Positions 43,937-52,717 of a stretch of 64,000 bases of DNA are shown piece by piece (the stretch's first letter is position 1; each line of letters begins with the position of its first letter). The stretch lies in contig JAUXOA010000074.1 of NCBI GenBank assembly GCA_030682475.1, forward strand, positions 1 to 64,000, given 5' to 3'. The position numbers and the translations under genes are program-made. This stretch comes from Rhodoferax sp. Lineage in GTDB: Bacteria > Pseudomonadota > Gammaproteobacteria > Burkholderiales > Burkholderiaceae_C. Under the pieces are notes generated by a model. It was not told where the DNA came from. It worked only from the letters and a program-made list of their open reading frames with translations, and did no database searches.

Positions 43937-45355
43937 ATGCGCACTACAGAACCCAAGGCGAGCACCGCCACCACGTCTTCCAACATCAACTTCGCGACCC
44001 TGGCCCTGAACCCAGCCACTCTGGCCAATCTACAGCAGTTGGGCTATCTGGAGATGACGCCGGTCCAAGCCGCCAGCCTGCCCGCTGCCCTGGCTGGCAA
44101 GGACCTGATTGCGCAGGCCAAAACCGGTAGCGGCAAGACCGCCGCTTTCACCCTGGCCTTGCTCGCCAAGCTGAACCCGCGCCGCTTTGCCGTGCAAGCC
44201 CTGGTGCTGTGCCCCACGCGTGAGCTGGCGGACCAGGTGAGCACCGAGATCCGCCGTCTGGCCCGCGCCGAAGAAAACATCAAGGTCGTCACCTTGTGTG
44301 GCGGCGTTGCGCTGCGCGGCCAACGCGCTTCTCTGGAGCACGGCGCGCACGTGGTGGTGGGCACGCCGGGGCGCGTCATGGACCATCTGGCGCGTGAGTA
44401 CTTAAACCTCGAAGCCCTCAGCACCCTGGTGCTGGACGAGGCTGACCGGATGCTGGACATGGGCTTCTTCGACGATATTGCCACCGTCACCAAGCAGTGC
44501 CCGAAAGAGCGGCAAACGCTGCTGTTTTCGGCCACCTACCCGGAAGGCATCGAGAAGCTGGCCAAACAGTTCATGCGCGAACCGCTGCAGATCAAGGTCG
44601 AGGCGCAACACGCCGAGAGCCTGATCGAGCAGCGTTTTTACGAGGTTACCCGCCAAAATCGGCTGGCGACCGTGGCCCAGTTGCTCAATCACTTTCGCCC
44701 GGTCAGCACACTGGCGTTTTGCAACACCAAGCAGCAATGCAAAGACCTGGTCAGTTACCTACAAACGCAGGGCTTCAGTGCGCTGGCCCTGTATGGCGAG
44801 CTGGAACAGCGCGAGCGCGACCAGGTGCTGGCGCAGTTTGCCAACCGCAGTTGCTCGGTGCTGGTGGCCACCGACGTGGCTTCGCGCGGCCTGGACATCA
44901 TCCAACTCGAAGCGGTGATCAATGTCGACATCACGCCTGACGCCGAGGTCCATGTGCACCGCATTGGCCGCACCGGCCGGGCTGGCGAATCGGGCCTGGC
45001 GCTGAGCCTGGCCTCTATGAACGAGATGGGTTTTATCGGCAAGATCGAGCAATATCAAAAGCGCGAATCGGTCTGGCACAAACTCGATGAGATCACCCCG
45101 ACCGGCCAAGGCCCCTTGCTGCCGCCGATGGTGACGCTGCAAATACTGGGCGGTCGCAAGGAAAAAATTCGCCCAGGCGATGTGCTGGGCGCCCTGACCG
45201 CCGATGCAGGCTACAACCGCGAGCAAATCGGTAAGATCAACGTCACTGAGTTCACCACTTTTGTGGCGGTGAAACGTGATATTGCCCAGGAGGCCATGCA
45301 AAAGCTCAACGCCGGCAAGGTCAAAGGCAAGAGTGTCAAGGTGCGGCTTCTTTAA
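43937..45355 (+). CDS. dbpA: ATP-dependent RNA helicase DbpA
   Basis: A 472-residue DEAD-box helicase with Q motif and Walker A AKTGSGKTAAF, the DEAD box LVLDEADRMLDMGF, SATYPEG, and HRIGRTGRAG. The C-terminal 75 residues (LQILGGRKEKIRPGDVLGAL, FVAVKRDIAQEAMQKL) are the DbpA RNA-binding domain that docks on 23S rRNA hairpin 92, so a role in late 50S assembly is well supported. Confidence 0.94.
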   Translation: MRTTEPKASTATTSSNINFATLALNPATLANLQQLGYLEMTPVQAASLPAALAGKDLIAQAKTGSGKTAAFTLALLAKLNPRRFAVQALVLCPTRELADQVSTEIRRLARAEENIKVVTLCGGVALRGQRASLEHGAHVVVGTPGRVMDHLAREYLNLEALSTLVLDEADRMLDMGFFDDIATVTKQCPKERQTLLFSATYPEGIEKLAKQFMREPLQIKVEAQHAESLIEQRFYEVTRQNRLATVAQLLNHFRPVSTLAFCNTKQQCKDLVSYLQTQGFSALALYGELEQRERDQVLAQFANRSCSVLVATDVASRGLDIIQLEAVINVDITPDAEVHVHRIGRTGRAGESGLALSLASMNEMGFIGKIEQYQKRESVWHKLDEITPTGQGPLLPPMVTLQILGGRKEKIRPGDVLGALTADAGYNREQIGKINVTEFTTFVAVKRDIAQEAMQKLNAGKVKGKSVKVRLL

Positions 45356-45361
45356 AGTCTT

Positions 45362-45394
45362 GCGGGACAGATCTTTAGCTCTGTCCCCAACTGT
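45362..45394. repeat. Dispersed palindrome after dbpA (GGGACAGA/TCTGTCCC family)
   Basis: GCGGGACAGATC and AGCTCTGTCCCCAACTG are inverted copies of the arms at 35101-35190, only eight bases apart. The hairpin lies 8 bases after the dbpA stop between convergent genes, so it may also act as a terminator for dbpA or the OB-fold gene. Confidence 0.65.
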
Positions 45395-45408
45395 TTGAGG
45401 GCCAGCCC

Positions 45409-45786
45409 TTACTTCTTGACCGCGATGCTGGCTTCTTCAATCAGCAGAGGGTAGGTGTAGCCGCTACCAAAGTCCCGACCCACCACCACCACGCCGGAAA
45501 TGGTGACCTGGTCACCGACATTGGCGGTTTGCTTGCTGGTAACGATCAGGTTGTTGCTGTTGACGTCACCGGTGCCATCCTGCACATGCACAAAGTTTTT
45601 CCCCATGATGCCATTGTTGACCTTCACCACTTTGCCTTGGGCGCTGATCGTCTTGCCAGCGAGGGTAGCCTTGTTTTGGTTCACGACGGCGACGGTCTTC
45701 ATATTGCCTTCTGCTGAGCAAGCGGTGAATGAAACCGGCCCCAAAATGCCAATAAATCCGGCGAACGCGATGGATAAAATTCTCAT
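45409..45786 (-). CDS. Exported OB-fold protein (NrfJ-like)
   Basis: A 125-residue protein with an N-terminal signal (MRILSIAFAGFIGILGPVSF) that may be a lipoprotein signal ending FTAC, although Phe at -3 makes the lipobox weak. The mature part is an OB-like beta fold: KTISAQGKVVKVNNGIMGK, FVHVQDGTGD, LIVTSKQTANVGDQVTISG. Such proteins occur with cytochromes in other species (NrfJ-like), but here the gene is alone between dbpA and rhlE. I chose ATG 45786, which has AGAGGG upstream; the frame stays open further upstream without a start signal. Confidence 0.78.
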   Translation of the reverse strand: MRILSIAFAGFIGILGPVSFTACSAEGNMKTVAVVNQNKATLAGKTISAQGKVVKVNNGIMGKNFVHVQDGTGDVNSNNLIVTSKQTANVGDQVTISGVVVVGRDFGSGYTYPLLIEEASIAVKK

Positions 45787-45946
45787 AAAAACCCTCTGCA
45801 AATAGTTGAAAGCTGGTACAAAAATGCCTGCTGCAAGTATATCGTCCGCCTGAACCGTCCGTCGTTTCCTGATTTGCCCTGAACCAAACAAGCGGATACG
45901 CCAGTTAAGGTGCGAGCGTCGCGCCCACCACATAGTCGCTGGCTGC

Positions 45947-47212
45947 TCATTGCCCCCGGGCTGCGTCAGCCCGTAGCTTGTCTTTCTTGCTTGGGCGCTT
46001 GCCTTTGATGCCGCCGGTCGCTGGCGCGCTGCTGGTGCCTTCAGCAGATGGGGTGACTGCCACTGCGGCGGTTTGCACCGGTTCGAAGCCGGCAACATGT
46101 TCACGTGGCAGGTTCAGGCACTGGTGTTTTTCTATCAGACGAAAATGCGCTTCAGTGTCTGCGCTGACAAAGCTCAGCGCCACACCACTTTGGCCGGCGC
46201 GGCCGGTGCGGCCAATGCGGTGAATGTAGTCCAGCGCCGAGCGCGGCAGGTCGTAGTTCACCACGACCGGTAATTGCACAATGTCAAGGCCCCGGGCGGC
46301 GACATCGGTAGCGATCACCACTTTGAGCCGGGACGCCTTGAAGTCGGCCAGCACCTGCGTGCGCTTGCCCTGACTCAACTCACCATGGAACGGCTCGGCG
46401 TTGATGCGGGCTTTGCGCAGTTTGTCGGCCACCATCTCGGCGGCGTGTTTGGTGGCGACAAAAACCAGCACCCGGCTCCAGGCGTTTTGCTGTATCAAAT
46501 GGCACAAGAGTTGGGTCCGGCGGCCCGCGTCCACGGCAATCGCCCGCTGCACGATATCAGGCTGGCTTTGCGGTTCGGGCGCTACGTCAATGCGGACTGG
46601 ATCGCGCAGCAGCTTTTGCGCGAGAGTCTGCACCGCCAGGGGAAAAGTGGCCGAGAAAAACAGGTTCTGGCGCTGTGGCGGAAGCAGTTCAAGGATGCGT
46701 GTGAGTTCTTCGGCAAACCCCAGGTCGAACAGGCGGTCTGCCTCGTCGAGCACCAGCGCCGTGACGTCTGAGAGCGCGAGTGCGTTGTGGGCAATCAGGT
46801 CCAGCAAACGCCCGGGGGTGGCGACCACGATGTCGGCACCGCCGCGCAAGCGCATCATCTGCGGATTGATGGAGACGCCGCCAAACACAATGGCGACCTT
46901 GAGCGCCTGCGGCTGGTGCTGCGCCAGTTTGCGAATCTCCTCGCCAACCTGAGCCGCCAGCTCGCGCGTAGGCACCAGAATCAGCACGCGAACCCGGCGC
47001 GGACGCTCCATCGAGCGATTTTCCAATTGCTGCAGCAGCGGAAGCGCAAACGCCACCGTCTTGCCGGAGCCGGTTTGCGCCGAGCCCAGCACATCGCGGC
47101 CTTGCAGAACCGCCGGAATGGCCGCCAGTTGGATCGGTGTAGGTGCAAGATAAGCCTTGGCGCTGACAGCGCGCAGAAGAGCGGGCGACAAACCGAGTGA
47201 GGAAAATGGCAT
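45947..47212 (-). CDS. rhlE: DEAD-box RNA helicase RhlE
   Basis: A 421-residue DEAD-box helicase with FSSLGLSPALLRAVSAKAY at the start, Walker A SAQTGSGKTVAF, LVLDEADRLFDLGF, FSATFPLAV and HRIGRTGRAGQSG. The C-terminal 50 residues are a basic, low-complexity tail. RhlE-type helicases act in ribosome biogenesis and RNA turnover. ATG 47212 begins at the conserved core; the open frame extends to 47428 without similarity. Divergent from the DUF6172 gene. Confidence 0.92.
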   Translation of the reverse strand: MPFSSLGLSPALLRAVSAKAYLAPTPIQLAAIPAVLQGRDVLGSAQTGSGKTVAFALPLLQQLENRSMERPRRVRVLILVPTRELAAQVGEEIRKLAQHQPQALKVAIVFGGVSINPQMMRLRGGADIVVATPGRLLDLIAHNALALSDVTALVLDEADRLFDLGFAEELTRILELLPPQRQNLFFSATFPLAVQTLAQKLLRDPVRIDVAPEPQSQPDIVQRAIAVDAGRRTQLLCHLIQQNAWSRVLVFVATKHAAEMVADKLRKARINAEPFHGELSQGKRTQVLADFKASRLKVVIATDVAARGLDIVQLPVVVNYDLPRSALDYIHRIGRTGRAGQSGVALSFVSADTEAHFRLIEKHQCLNLPREHVAGFEPVQTAAVAVTPSAEGTSSAPATGGIKGKRPSKKDKLRADAARGQ

Positions 47213-47273
47213 AAGCAGACACTTTGTAATGTGAAAGTCGGGGGCAGGGGCCCAGTCGCATTTAATCGCCCCA

Positions 47274-47561
47274 ATGAAAAAAACATTCCCATTAAACATC
47301 GAAGGCAAGCATCGTGACCGCGTGCTTGAAGCCACCAAGCACGAAATCCGCAAATACGTCAAACGGCAACGACGAGTGCCGCTGCCCGAGGGGGTGGACT
47401 TCTGGGATTTTGATTGCAAGTTCGGCACCAGCGCGGATAACGCGACGGTGGTTCATTTTGCAACCATCACGGGGCTGATCGATGCGGTCGCCAAGGACGG
47501 AGGCGATGCGTTTTACCTCGAACTACTGGCCAAAGGCGGCCACCGCGCAGTCCGGGGATAA
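47274..47561 (+). CDS. Conserved hypothetical protein (DUF6172-like)
   Basis: A 95-residue basic protein starting MKKTFPLNIEGKHRDRVLEA, with a Lys/Arg-rich stretch (TKHEIRKYVKRQRRVPLPEG) and an acidic/aromatic middle (DFWDFDCKFG). It resembles a small betaproteobacterial family of unknown function. No signal peptide or membrane segment. It is divergent from rhlE with 61 bases between starts, an arrangement that suggests shared regulation with the helicase. Confidence 0.8.
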   Translation: MKKTFPLNIEGKHRDRVLEATKHEIRKYVKRQRRVPLPEGVDFWDFDCKFGTSADNATVVHFATITGLIDAVAKDGGDAFYLELLAKGGHRAVRG

Positions 47562-47599
47562 TGCGAAGTTTCGTTTTTACAATTCAATGGAGTTATGAC

Positions 47600-47767
47600 A
47601 TGCCCAAGACTTTCCGTACCGAGGCCGAGCGCCTCGCCACCCCCCGCCCCGTGCCACCCAAAGGCGTGTGCTTTACCGCGCCCCGGGGACAACTGCGCAG
47701 CCTGGAACGCGGCACCGCCACCAACAACAAGAAAAACCCCGGCAAGCGCTGCAAAAAAGGTGGCTGA
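47600..47767 (+). CDS. Small basic hypothetical protein
   Basis: A 55-residue frame with ATG 47600, GGAG six to nine bases upstream, and a Lys/Arg/Asn-rich C-terminus (NNKKNPGKRCKKGG). It follows the DUF6172-like gene by 38 bases. There are no recognisable domains; the ribosome-binding site, codon use and strongly basic tail (as in ribosome- or nucleic-acid-binding peptides) favour a real gene. Confidence 0.6.
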   Translation: MPKTFRTEAERLATPRPVPPKGVCFTAPRGQLRSLERGTATNNKKNPGKRCKKGG

Positions 47768-47797
47768 TTTAAATTAGGGCTGAGTTGGGCTTGAGTC

Positions 47798-47875
47798 GGC
47801 GGGGGTGGGGCGGATGCCGGGGGCTCATGCGCTTCGCTTTTTGAAATCGCCCCCAACATCCACCCCACCCCCGCC
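47798..47875. repeat. Long inverted repeat (27-base arms)
   Basis: The left arm (47798-47824, GGCGGGGGTGGGGCGGATGC...) pairs with the right arm (47849-47875) over 27 positions with three mismatches, all of which would be G-U pairs in RNA. The loop is 24 bases. It lies in the 327-base gap 47768-48094; the remainder of that gap shows no gene that I can support. Confidence 0.75.
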
Positions 47876-48094
47876 TTGCGTTGCTGCTTGATCCGATCCG
47901 ATCTGGGTGGTCATTGGAACGAGATTGCCAACTACCGTACCGGACTGGCAAGAGTCAGTGAATTTTCCGAGTTGCCTCATCCAAACCCGACACCTGAATA
48001 GGCTGTTTGATCTTCGAAACCGGACTGGGATCTGGCGGCGCAAGCTTGCCGCAATTGGGCTAACTCGCAATGCGGAACTATCGGGTTGATGATC

Positions 48095-48763
48095 TCATCG
48101 CCAGTCATCTGATGGAACCCTTACGTGGACCTTGATGATGCCATGTGCTTGCCACTCACCTTGTCTGAACTCCGGACGGGACCTAAGGTTTCCGAAGACG
48201 TTCGACGTTGCGGAGAATCTGTTGGCGCTCCAGGGACGGGTCACCGTTCGACCATCTTTGTAGAAAGTGGTAATTTCCGCTACCTTGCGCTTCAGTAATT
48301 GGTCCTTAAACACGCTTGGGTGTATCGGATCGAGCGTAATGGGCAAGATGTCTGATTCCACCAGTCCCGGACCAGAGGGGAGACCCTCCTTATCCATACC
48401 GGTTTCGGCCCGAGCGGATGCTTTCGGACGAACAGCTGGCGAGTCATACTTCCGGTGACAAGCAGAGCACAGGACGAGAATTGCCTTCTCAAAAGGCTCA
48501 TGCTCTAACTTGAACGCTTCCTCGAACTGCTTGAGATCGACCTCTACTGCATCGCCCTTGTCGGTCGTTCCGAGCAAAAGATCAATTATCTGAGTGCGGT
48601 CTCTTCCGTGAACGTGTGCGGACTCGAGGTTCTCCCCTGACCCGCAATGCTCACAGGCTCCCACGACGGCCCGCTGCTTTTTGGTGATCATGTTTACGAC
48701 ATTGCGAAACCGTGGTCCGATGTATCGCTTGAACTGAGAGTTCGTCCCTTTGAAAGTCGCCAA
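48095..48763 (-). CDS. HNH-like zinc-binding protein of unknown function
   Basis: A 222-residue protein from a TTG start at 48763 (GGGGA just upstream). It has the spacing of an HNH/treble-clef domain: CEHCGSGENLESAHVHGRDR, then LCSACHRKYDSP about 50 residues later. Cys pairs and the histidines are in place, but the catalytic residues are less certain than in the other HNH genes here. The C-terminal half (KRKVAEITTFYKDGRTVTR...) is not recognised. It stands alone between two long inverted repeats, suggestive of an inserted gene. Confidence 0.6.
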   Translation of the reverse strand: MATFKGTNSQFKRYIGPRFRNVVNMITKKQRAVVGACEHCGSGENLESAHVHGRDRTQIIDLLLGTTDKGDAVEVDLKQFEEAFKLEHEPFEKAILVLCSACHRKYDSPAVRPKASARAETGMDKEGLPSGPGLVESDILPITLDPIHPSVFKDQLLKRKVAEITTFYKDGRTVTRPWSANRFSATSNVFGNLRSRPEFRQGEWQAHGIIKVHVRVPSDDWR

Positions 48764-48970
48764 TTAGTCCCCTAAGTAAGCCCGTCCAGTTTGCTGCCAG
48801 ATTGTAGATGGCGACTGGAAGCAAGCCTGTCAGGCTACGGCAGTTGGATTGCTTAAACAAACGTAGGAAATTCATCTGCCAGACAGCGGGCACTCGCCAC
48901 CGACTCCTCCCGCTGTAGACTTGCCTTTCGCGCGAACCAAACTTGCTACGTGAACCAAGGATGCCGCCAG

Positions 48971-49047
48971 CAGAGGTTGGGGTATGGGGCCGCGCCGATT
49001 TCTGGGCATTTGACAGTATGAGGCGCGGCCCCATACCCCAACCTCTG
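48971..49047. repeat. Perfect 26-base inverted repeat
   Basis: The left arm 48971-48996 (CAGAGGTTGGGGTATGGGGC...) and the right arm 49022-49047 are exact reverse complements over 26 bases, with a 25-base loop. It lies in the 371-base gap 48764-49134 between the HNH-like gene and icmF. There is no U-tract, so it is not an ordinary terminator. The short frames across it are artefacts. The rest of this gap also holds a half copy of the TCTGTCCC repeat. Confidence 0.9.
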
Positions 49048-49108
49048 TCACCACGATCGGTACCCGCGCTATGGTTGACGGCGGATGATTTTTCAGCTCG
49101 CTCACATC

Positions 49109-49132
49109 GTGAAACTGCGGTCTGTCCCGCAA
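49109..49132. repeat. Half copy of the TCTGTCCC repeat at the icmF 3' end
   Basis: CGTGAAACTGCGGTCTGTCCCGCAA matches the right half of the dispersed palindrome (compare 35135-35156 and 63280-63304). No GGGACAGA left arm is visible. It ends 3 bases before the icmF stop codon position. Confidence 0.6.
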
Positions 49133-49134
49133 AG

Positions 49135-52100
49135 CTACATGTTTCTCCGGTACTGCCCGCCCACCTCAAACAAGGCGTTGGTGATTTGCCCTAGTGAGCA
49201 GACGCGCACGGCGCCCATCAGCACCTCAAACACGTTTTTGTTCTCGATCACCGCCTGCTGGAGTCGCTTCAGCATGGCAGGAGATTCTTTTGCGTGCAAG
49301 GCGTGAAAGTCCGCCAGCCGCTTGAGCTGGCTCTGTTTTTCTTCATCGGTGGAGCGGGCCAGTTCCAGCTTGTCCTGTACCGCATCGCCATGCGGGTTGC
49401 GGAAGGTGTTGACGCCGATGATGGGCAACTCACCGGTGTGTTTGAGCATCTCATAATGCATGGATTCGTCCTGAATCCGGCCGCGCTGGTAGCCGGTTTC
49501 CATGGCCCCCAGCACGCCACCGCGCTCCGCGATGCGCTCGAACTCCAGCAGCACCGCTTCTTCCAGCAGCTCGGTCAGCTCCTCGATGATGAAGGCGCCC
49601 TGGGACGGGTTCTCATTCTTGGCCAGGCCCCATTCGCGGTTGATGATGAGCTGGATCGCCATGGCGCGGCGCACCGAATCTTCGGTCGGCGTCGTGATGG
49701 CTTCGTCAAACGCATTGGTGTGCAGGCTGTTGCAGTTGTCGTAGATGGCAATCAGCGCCTGCAGCGTGGTGCGGATGTCGTTGAACTGGATTTCCTGCGC
49801 GTGCAGGCTGCGCCCGCTGGTCTGGATGTGGTACTTGAGCTTTTGACTGCGCTCGTTGGCGCCGTATTTCTCCTTCATGGCCACCGCCCAGATGCGGCGT
49901 GCCACCCTGCCCATCACGGTGTATTCGGGGTCCATGCCGTTGCTGAAGAAGAAGCTTAAGTTCGGAGCGAAGTCGTCGATGTGCATGCCGCGCGCCAGGT
50001 AGGCTTCGACAAAGGTGAAGCCGTTGGACAGCGTGAACGCCAACTGGCTGATCGGGTTGGCGCCGGCTTCGGCGATGTGGTAGCCGCTGATGGAGACCGA
50101 GTAGAAGTTGCGCACCCGGTTGTGCACGAAGTACTCGGCAATGTCGCCCATCACCTTCAAGCTGAACTCAGTAGAGAAGATGCAAGTGTTCTGGCCCTGG
50201 TCTTCTTTCAGGATGTCGGCTTGCACCGTGCCGCGCACGTTTTCCTGCACCCATTCCCGAATTTTTTCCAGCTCGGTGTCGGTCGGCTCGCGGCCATTCT
50301 CCAGCTTGAATTTGTCGATGTTCTGGTCAATCGCCGTGTTCATGAACATGGCCAGAATGCTGGGCGCCGGGCCGTTGATGGTCATGCTCACGCTCGTTGA
50401 CGGGCTGCACAGGTCAAAGCCGCCGTACAGCACCTTCATGTCGTCCAGCGTGGCAATCGAGACGCCCGAGTTGCCGACCTTGCCGTAAATATCAGGGCGC
50501 GGGTCCGGGTCATTGCCATAGAGCGTGACCGAATCAAAGGCGGTGGACAGGCGTTTGGCCGCCATGCCCGAGCTCAGCAGTTTGAAGCGCGTGTTAGTGC
50601 GAAAAGCATCGCCCTCGCCGGCAAACATGCGGGTCGGGTCTTCGCCTTCGCGCTTGAAGGCAAAGGTGCCGGCGGTGTACGGATAGCTGCCCGGGACGTT
50701 GTCGAGCATCAGCCACTTCAAAATTTCGCCATGGTCTTCATATTGCGGCAATGCCACTTTGCGGATGGTGGTGCCGCTCAAGCTTTTGGAGGTCAGCGCC
50801 GTGCGAATCTCCTTGTCGCGGATTTTGACGACGTATTCGTCGCCGGCGTAGGCGGCCTGCATGGTGGGCCATTGCGTCAACAGTTTCTTTTCTGTCGCAC
50901 CCATATGCGCTTCGCGTTGCCCCGCCAGATCCATCACGGCCTGGTAGGCATTCGCCTTGTTCGGGTCGTCCAGCCTGAGCATGCGACCCGATTCACGCAA
51001 CTGCTGGATTTCACGCGCCAATTTGGCCTGGTTGCGCGCGCGCTTTTTGTAACTGCGCACGGTGTCGCTGATTTCGGCCAGGTAGCGGGTGCGCGCGGCT
51101 GGCACCACCGGCGTCTGGTTGGTGCTGTGGCGCACGTTCACGCTCGGGAGCAGGGAAGGCGTCAACTTCAGTCCCAACTCCGCCAGACGAACGATAAGCG
51201 CGTGGTACAAGGCAGTAACCCCGTCGTCGTTGAAACGCGCCGCCATGGTGCCGAACACCGGCATTTGGTCTGCCGGCGTAGTCCAGGCTTCCTTGTTGCG
51301 CTGCACCTGTTTGGCGACATCGCGCAGGGCATCCAGTGAACCCTTGCGGTCAAATTTATTGATCGCCACAAACTCGGCAAAATCCAGCATGTCGATTTTC
51401 TCTAACTGGCTGGCGGCGCCAAACTCAGGCGTCATGACGTACAGCGGCACATCCACATGCGGCACGATGGCCGCGTCGCCCTGACCAATGCCCGAAGTTT
51501 CCACCACGATCAGATCGAAGCCCGCCACCTTGCAAGCGGCAATCACATCGGGGAGGGCCTTGCTGATTTCGGAGCCGAAGTCGCGCGTGGCGAGAGACCG
51601 CATAAAGACGCGCTGACCTGTATCCGTTCGGGCTGAGCCTGGCCTGTCCTGAGCCTGACGAAGGGTCGAAGCCTCTGGAAGCCCTTCGACAGGCTCAGGG
51701 CGAACGGCGATAGTTGCCCACGGCCCAATCGCGTTCATGCGGATGCGGTCGCCCAGCAGCGCGCCACCGCTCTTGCGCCGTGACGGGTCGATGCTGATCA
51801 CGGCCACACGCAGGCTGTCATTCTGGTCCAGGCGCAGACGGCGGATCAGCTCATCTGTCAACGAAGATTTGCCAGCGCCGCCGGTGCCGGTAATGCCTAG
51901 CACAGGCGTCTTTTTGGTGGCGGCCAAGGTCTGTACTTCCTGGACCAGGGCTGTAAACGACGCTTCGGGTGCACCTTTGGCCTCACCTGCCGCTTTTTCA
52001 TTCTCCAGCGCAGTAATAAGTTGCGCCAGGGCGCGCCAGCTCATTTCGCTGTGACCCTGAATGGCCGCGATCGCCTTGGGTGCGTAGCTGGAGATATCCT

Positions 52101-52554
52101 TGTCGCAACGCATCACCATCTCGCCAATCATCCCCGCCAGACCCATCTTCTGACCGTCTTCCGGGCTGAAGATACGAGCCACCCCATAAGCCTGCAATTC
52201 ACGAATTTCCGGCGCAACGATGACACCGCCGCCACCGCCAAAGACCTGAATGTGGGCACCACCGCGCTCTTTGAGCAGGTCCACCATGTACTTGAAATAC
52301 TCCACATGCCCGCCCTGGTAAGAGCTGATGGCAATGCCCTGCACATCTTCCTGCAAGGCGGCGCTCACCACTTCGTCTACGCTGCGGTTGTGCCCGAGGT
52401 GAATCACCTCCGCGCCCATGCTTTGCAAAATGCGCCGCATGATGTTGATGGCGGCGTCATGCCCGTCAAACAGACTGGCCGCCGTGACAAAACGCACCTT
52501 GTGCGTGGGACGGTAATTGGCAAGGGCCTTGTATTCGGCGGCCAGGTCGGTCAT
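49135..52554 (-). CDS. icmF: Fused isobutyryl-CoA mutase / G-protein chaperone IcmF
   Basis: A 1139-residue adenosylcobalamin enzyme. Residues 1-150 bind B12, with His32 in [11 protein letters not shown] as the cobalt ligand. A MeaB-type GTPase follows ([12 protein letters not shown], about 219-230), then the mutase substrate-binding barrel ([33 protein letters not shown]). IcmF interconverts isobutyryl- and butyryl-CoA and, in some species, pivalyl- and isovaleryl-CoA. About 28 residues (283-311: [20 protein letters not shown]...) come from an in-frame palindromic DNA repeat inside the GTPase domain. GGAGAC precedes the ATG. Confidence 0.93.
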   Translation of the reverse strand: MTDLAAEYKALANYRPTHKVRFVTAASLFDGHDAAINIMRRILQSMGAEVIHLGHNRSVDEVVSAALQEDVQGIAISSYQGGHVEYFKYMVDLLKERGGAHIQVFGGGGGVIVAPEIRELQAYGVARIFSPEDGQKMGLAGMIGEMVMRCDKDISSYAPKAIAAIQGHSEMSWRALAQLITALENEKAAGEAKGAPEASFTALVQEVQTLAATKKTPVLGITGTGGAGKSSLTDELIRRLRLDQNDSLRVAVISIDPSRRKSGGALLGDRIRMNAIGPWATIAVRPEPVEGLPEASTLRQAQDRPGSARTDTGQRVFMRSLATRDFGSEISKALPDVIAACKVAGFDLIVVETSGIGQGDAAIVPHVDVPLYVMTPEFGAASQLEKIDMLDFAEFVAINKFDRKGSLDALRDVAKQVQRNKEAWTTPADQMPVFGTMAARFNDDGVTALYHALIVRLAELGLKLTPSLLPSVNVRHSTNQTPVVPAARTRYLAEISDTVRSYKKRARNQAKLAREIQQLRESGRMLRLDDPNKANAYQAVMDLAGQREAHMGATEKKLLTQWPTMQAAYAGDEYVVKIRDKEIRTALTSKSLSGTTIRKVALPQYEDHGEILKWLMLDNVPGSYPYTAGTFAFKREGEDPTRMFAGEGDAFRTNTRFKLLSSGMAAKRLSTAFDSVTLYGNDPDPRPDIYGKVGNSGVSIATLDDMKVLYGGFDLCSPSTSVSMTINGPAPSILAMFMNTAIDQNIDKFKLENGREPTDTELEKIREWVQENVRGTVQADILKEDQGQNTCIFSTEFSLKVMGDIAEYFVHNRVRNFYSVSISGYHIAEAGANPISQLAFTLSNGFTFVEAYLARGMHIDDFAPNLSFFFSNGMDPEYTVMGRVARRIWAVAMKEKYGANERSQKLKYHIQTSGRSLHAQEIQFNDIRTTLQALIAIYDNCNSLHTNAFDEAITTPTEDSVRRAMAIQLIINREWGLAKNENPSQGAFIIEELTELLEEAVLLEFERIAERGGVLGAMETGYQRGRIQDESMHYEMLKHTGELPIIGVNTFRNPHGDAVQDKLELARSTDEEKQSQLKRLADFHALHAKESPAMLKRLQQAVIENKNVFEVLMGAVRVCSLGQITNALFEVGGQYRRNM
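51624..51707. repeat. In-frame dispersed palindrome inside icmF
   Basis: This 84-base element carries CCGTTCGGGCTGAGCCTGG on one side and CCCTTCGACAGGCTCAGGG on the other, the same family as 39728-39822. Its length is exactly 28 codons, so the icmF frame is kept. It replaces or extends the variable loop between RIRMNAI and [11 protein letters not shown] of the G domain. Confidence 0.9.
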
Positions 52555-52598
52555 GGTGTGTCTCCGGGCAAACGGGTATCAGAACCTTATGCGCTGAC

Positions 52599-52620
52599 TT
52601 GACGTTTACGTAAACGTCAA
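52599..52620. promoter_or_regulatory. Perfect 22-base operator upstream of icmF (LiuR/MerR-type)
   Basis: TTGACGTTTACGTAAACGTCAA is a perfect palindrome 45 bases upstream of the icmF start. Its TTGACGT...ACGTCAA arms resemble the MerR-family LiuR motif described for branched-chain acyl-CoA catabolism genes in proteobacteria, which suits an acyl-CoA mutase. The identity of the regulator is inferred; no such gene is in the window. Confidence 0.6.
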
Positions 52621-52666
52621 TCTTAGCGCTTTTCCGGGCGTGCCCCGATGCGGGGCGCGGCACAAG

Positions 52667-52694
52667 AAAAAGGGGCGCTTGTGCGCCCCTTTTT
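52667..52694 (-). terminator. Terminator after the TRAP transporter operon
   Basis: AAAAAGGGGCGC and GCGCCCCTTTTT form a perfect 12-base stem with a TTGT loop, 24 bases beyond the stop of the large permease gene. Because it has A and T runs on both sides it could work in both directions. Confidence 0.88.
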
Positions 52695-52717
52695 AACATC
52701 ACCCGTCCGGTGCTTGC

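Noticed and set aside
45787-46104. N-terminal extension of the OB-fold protein by about 106 residues
   Set aside because: The extension crosses the intergenic region into the 3' end of rhlE and places a clear signal peptide in the middle of the protein.
48872-49132. Short frames across the perfect inverted repeat
   Set aside because: They arise from both arms of the hairpin (the same peptide turns up on both strands) and have no start signal.
52555-52717. Cobalamin riboswitch upstream of the B12-dependent icmF
   Set aside because: The region is only about 160 bases, has no B12-box-like sequence that I can see, and is taken up by a palindromic operator and a terminator.
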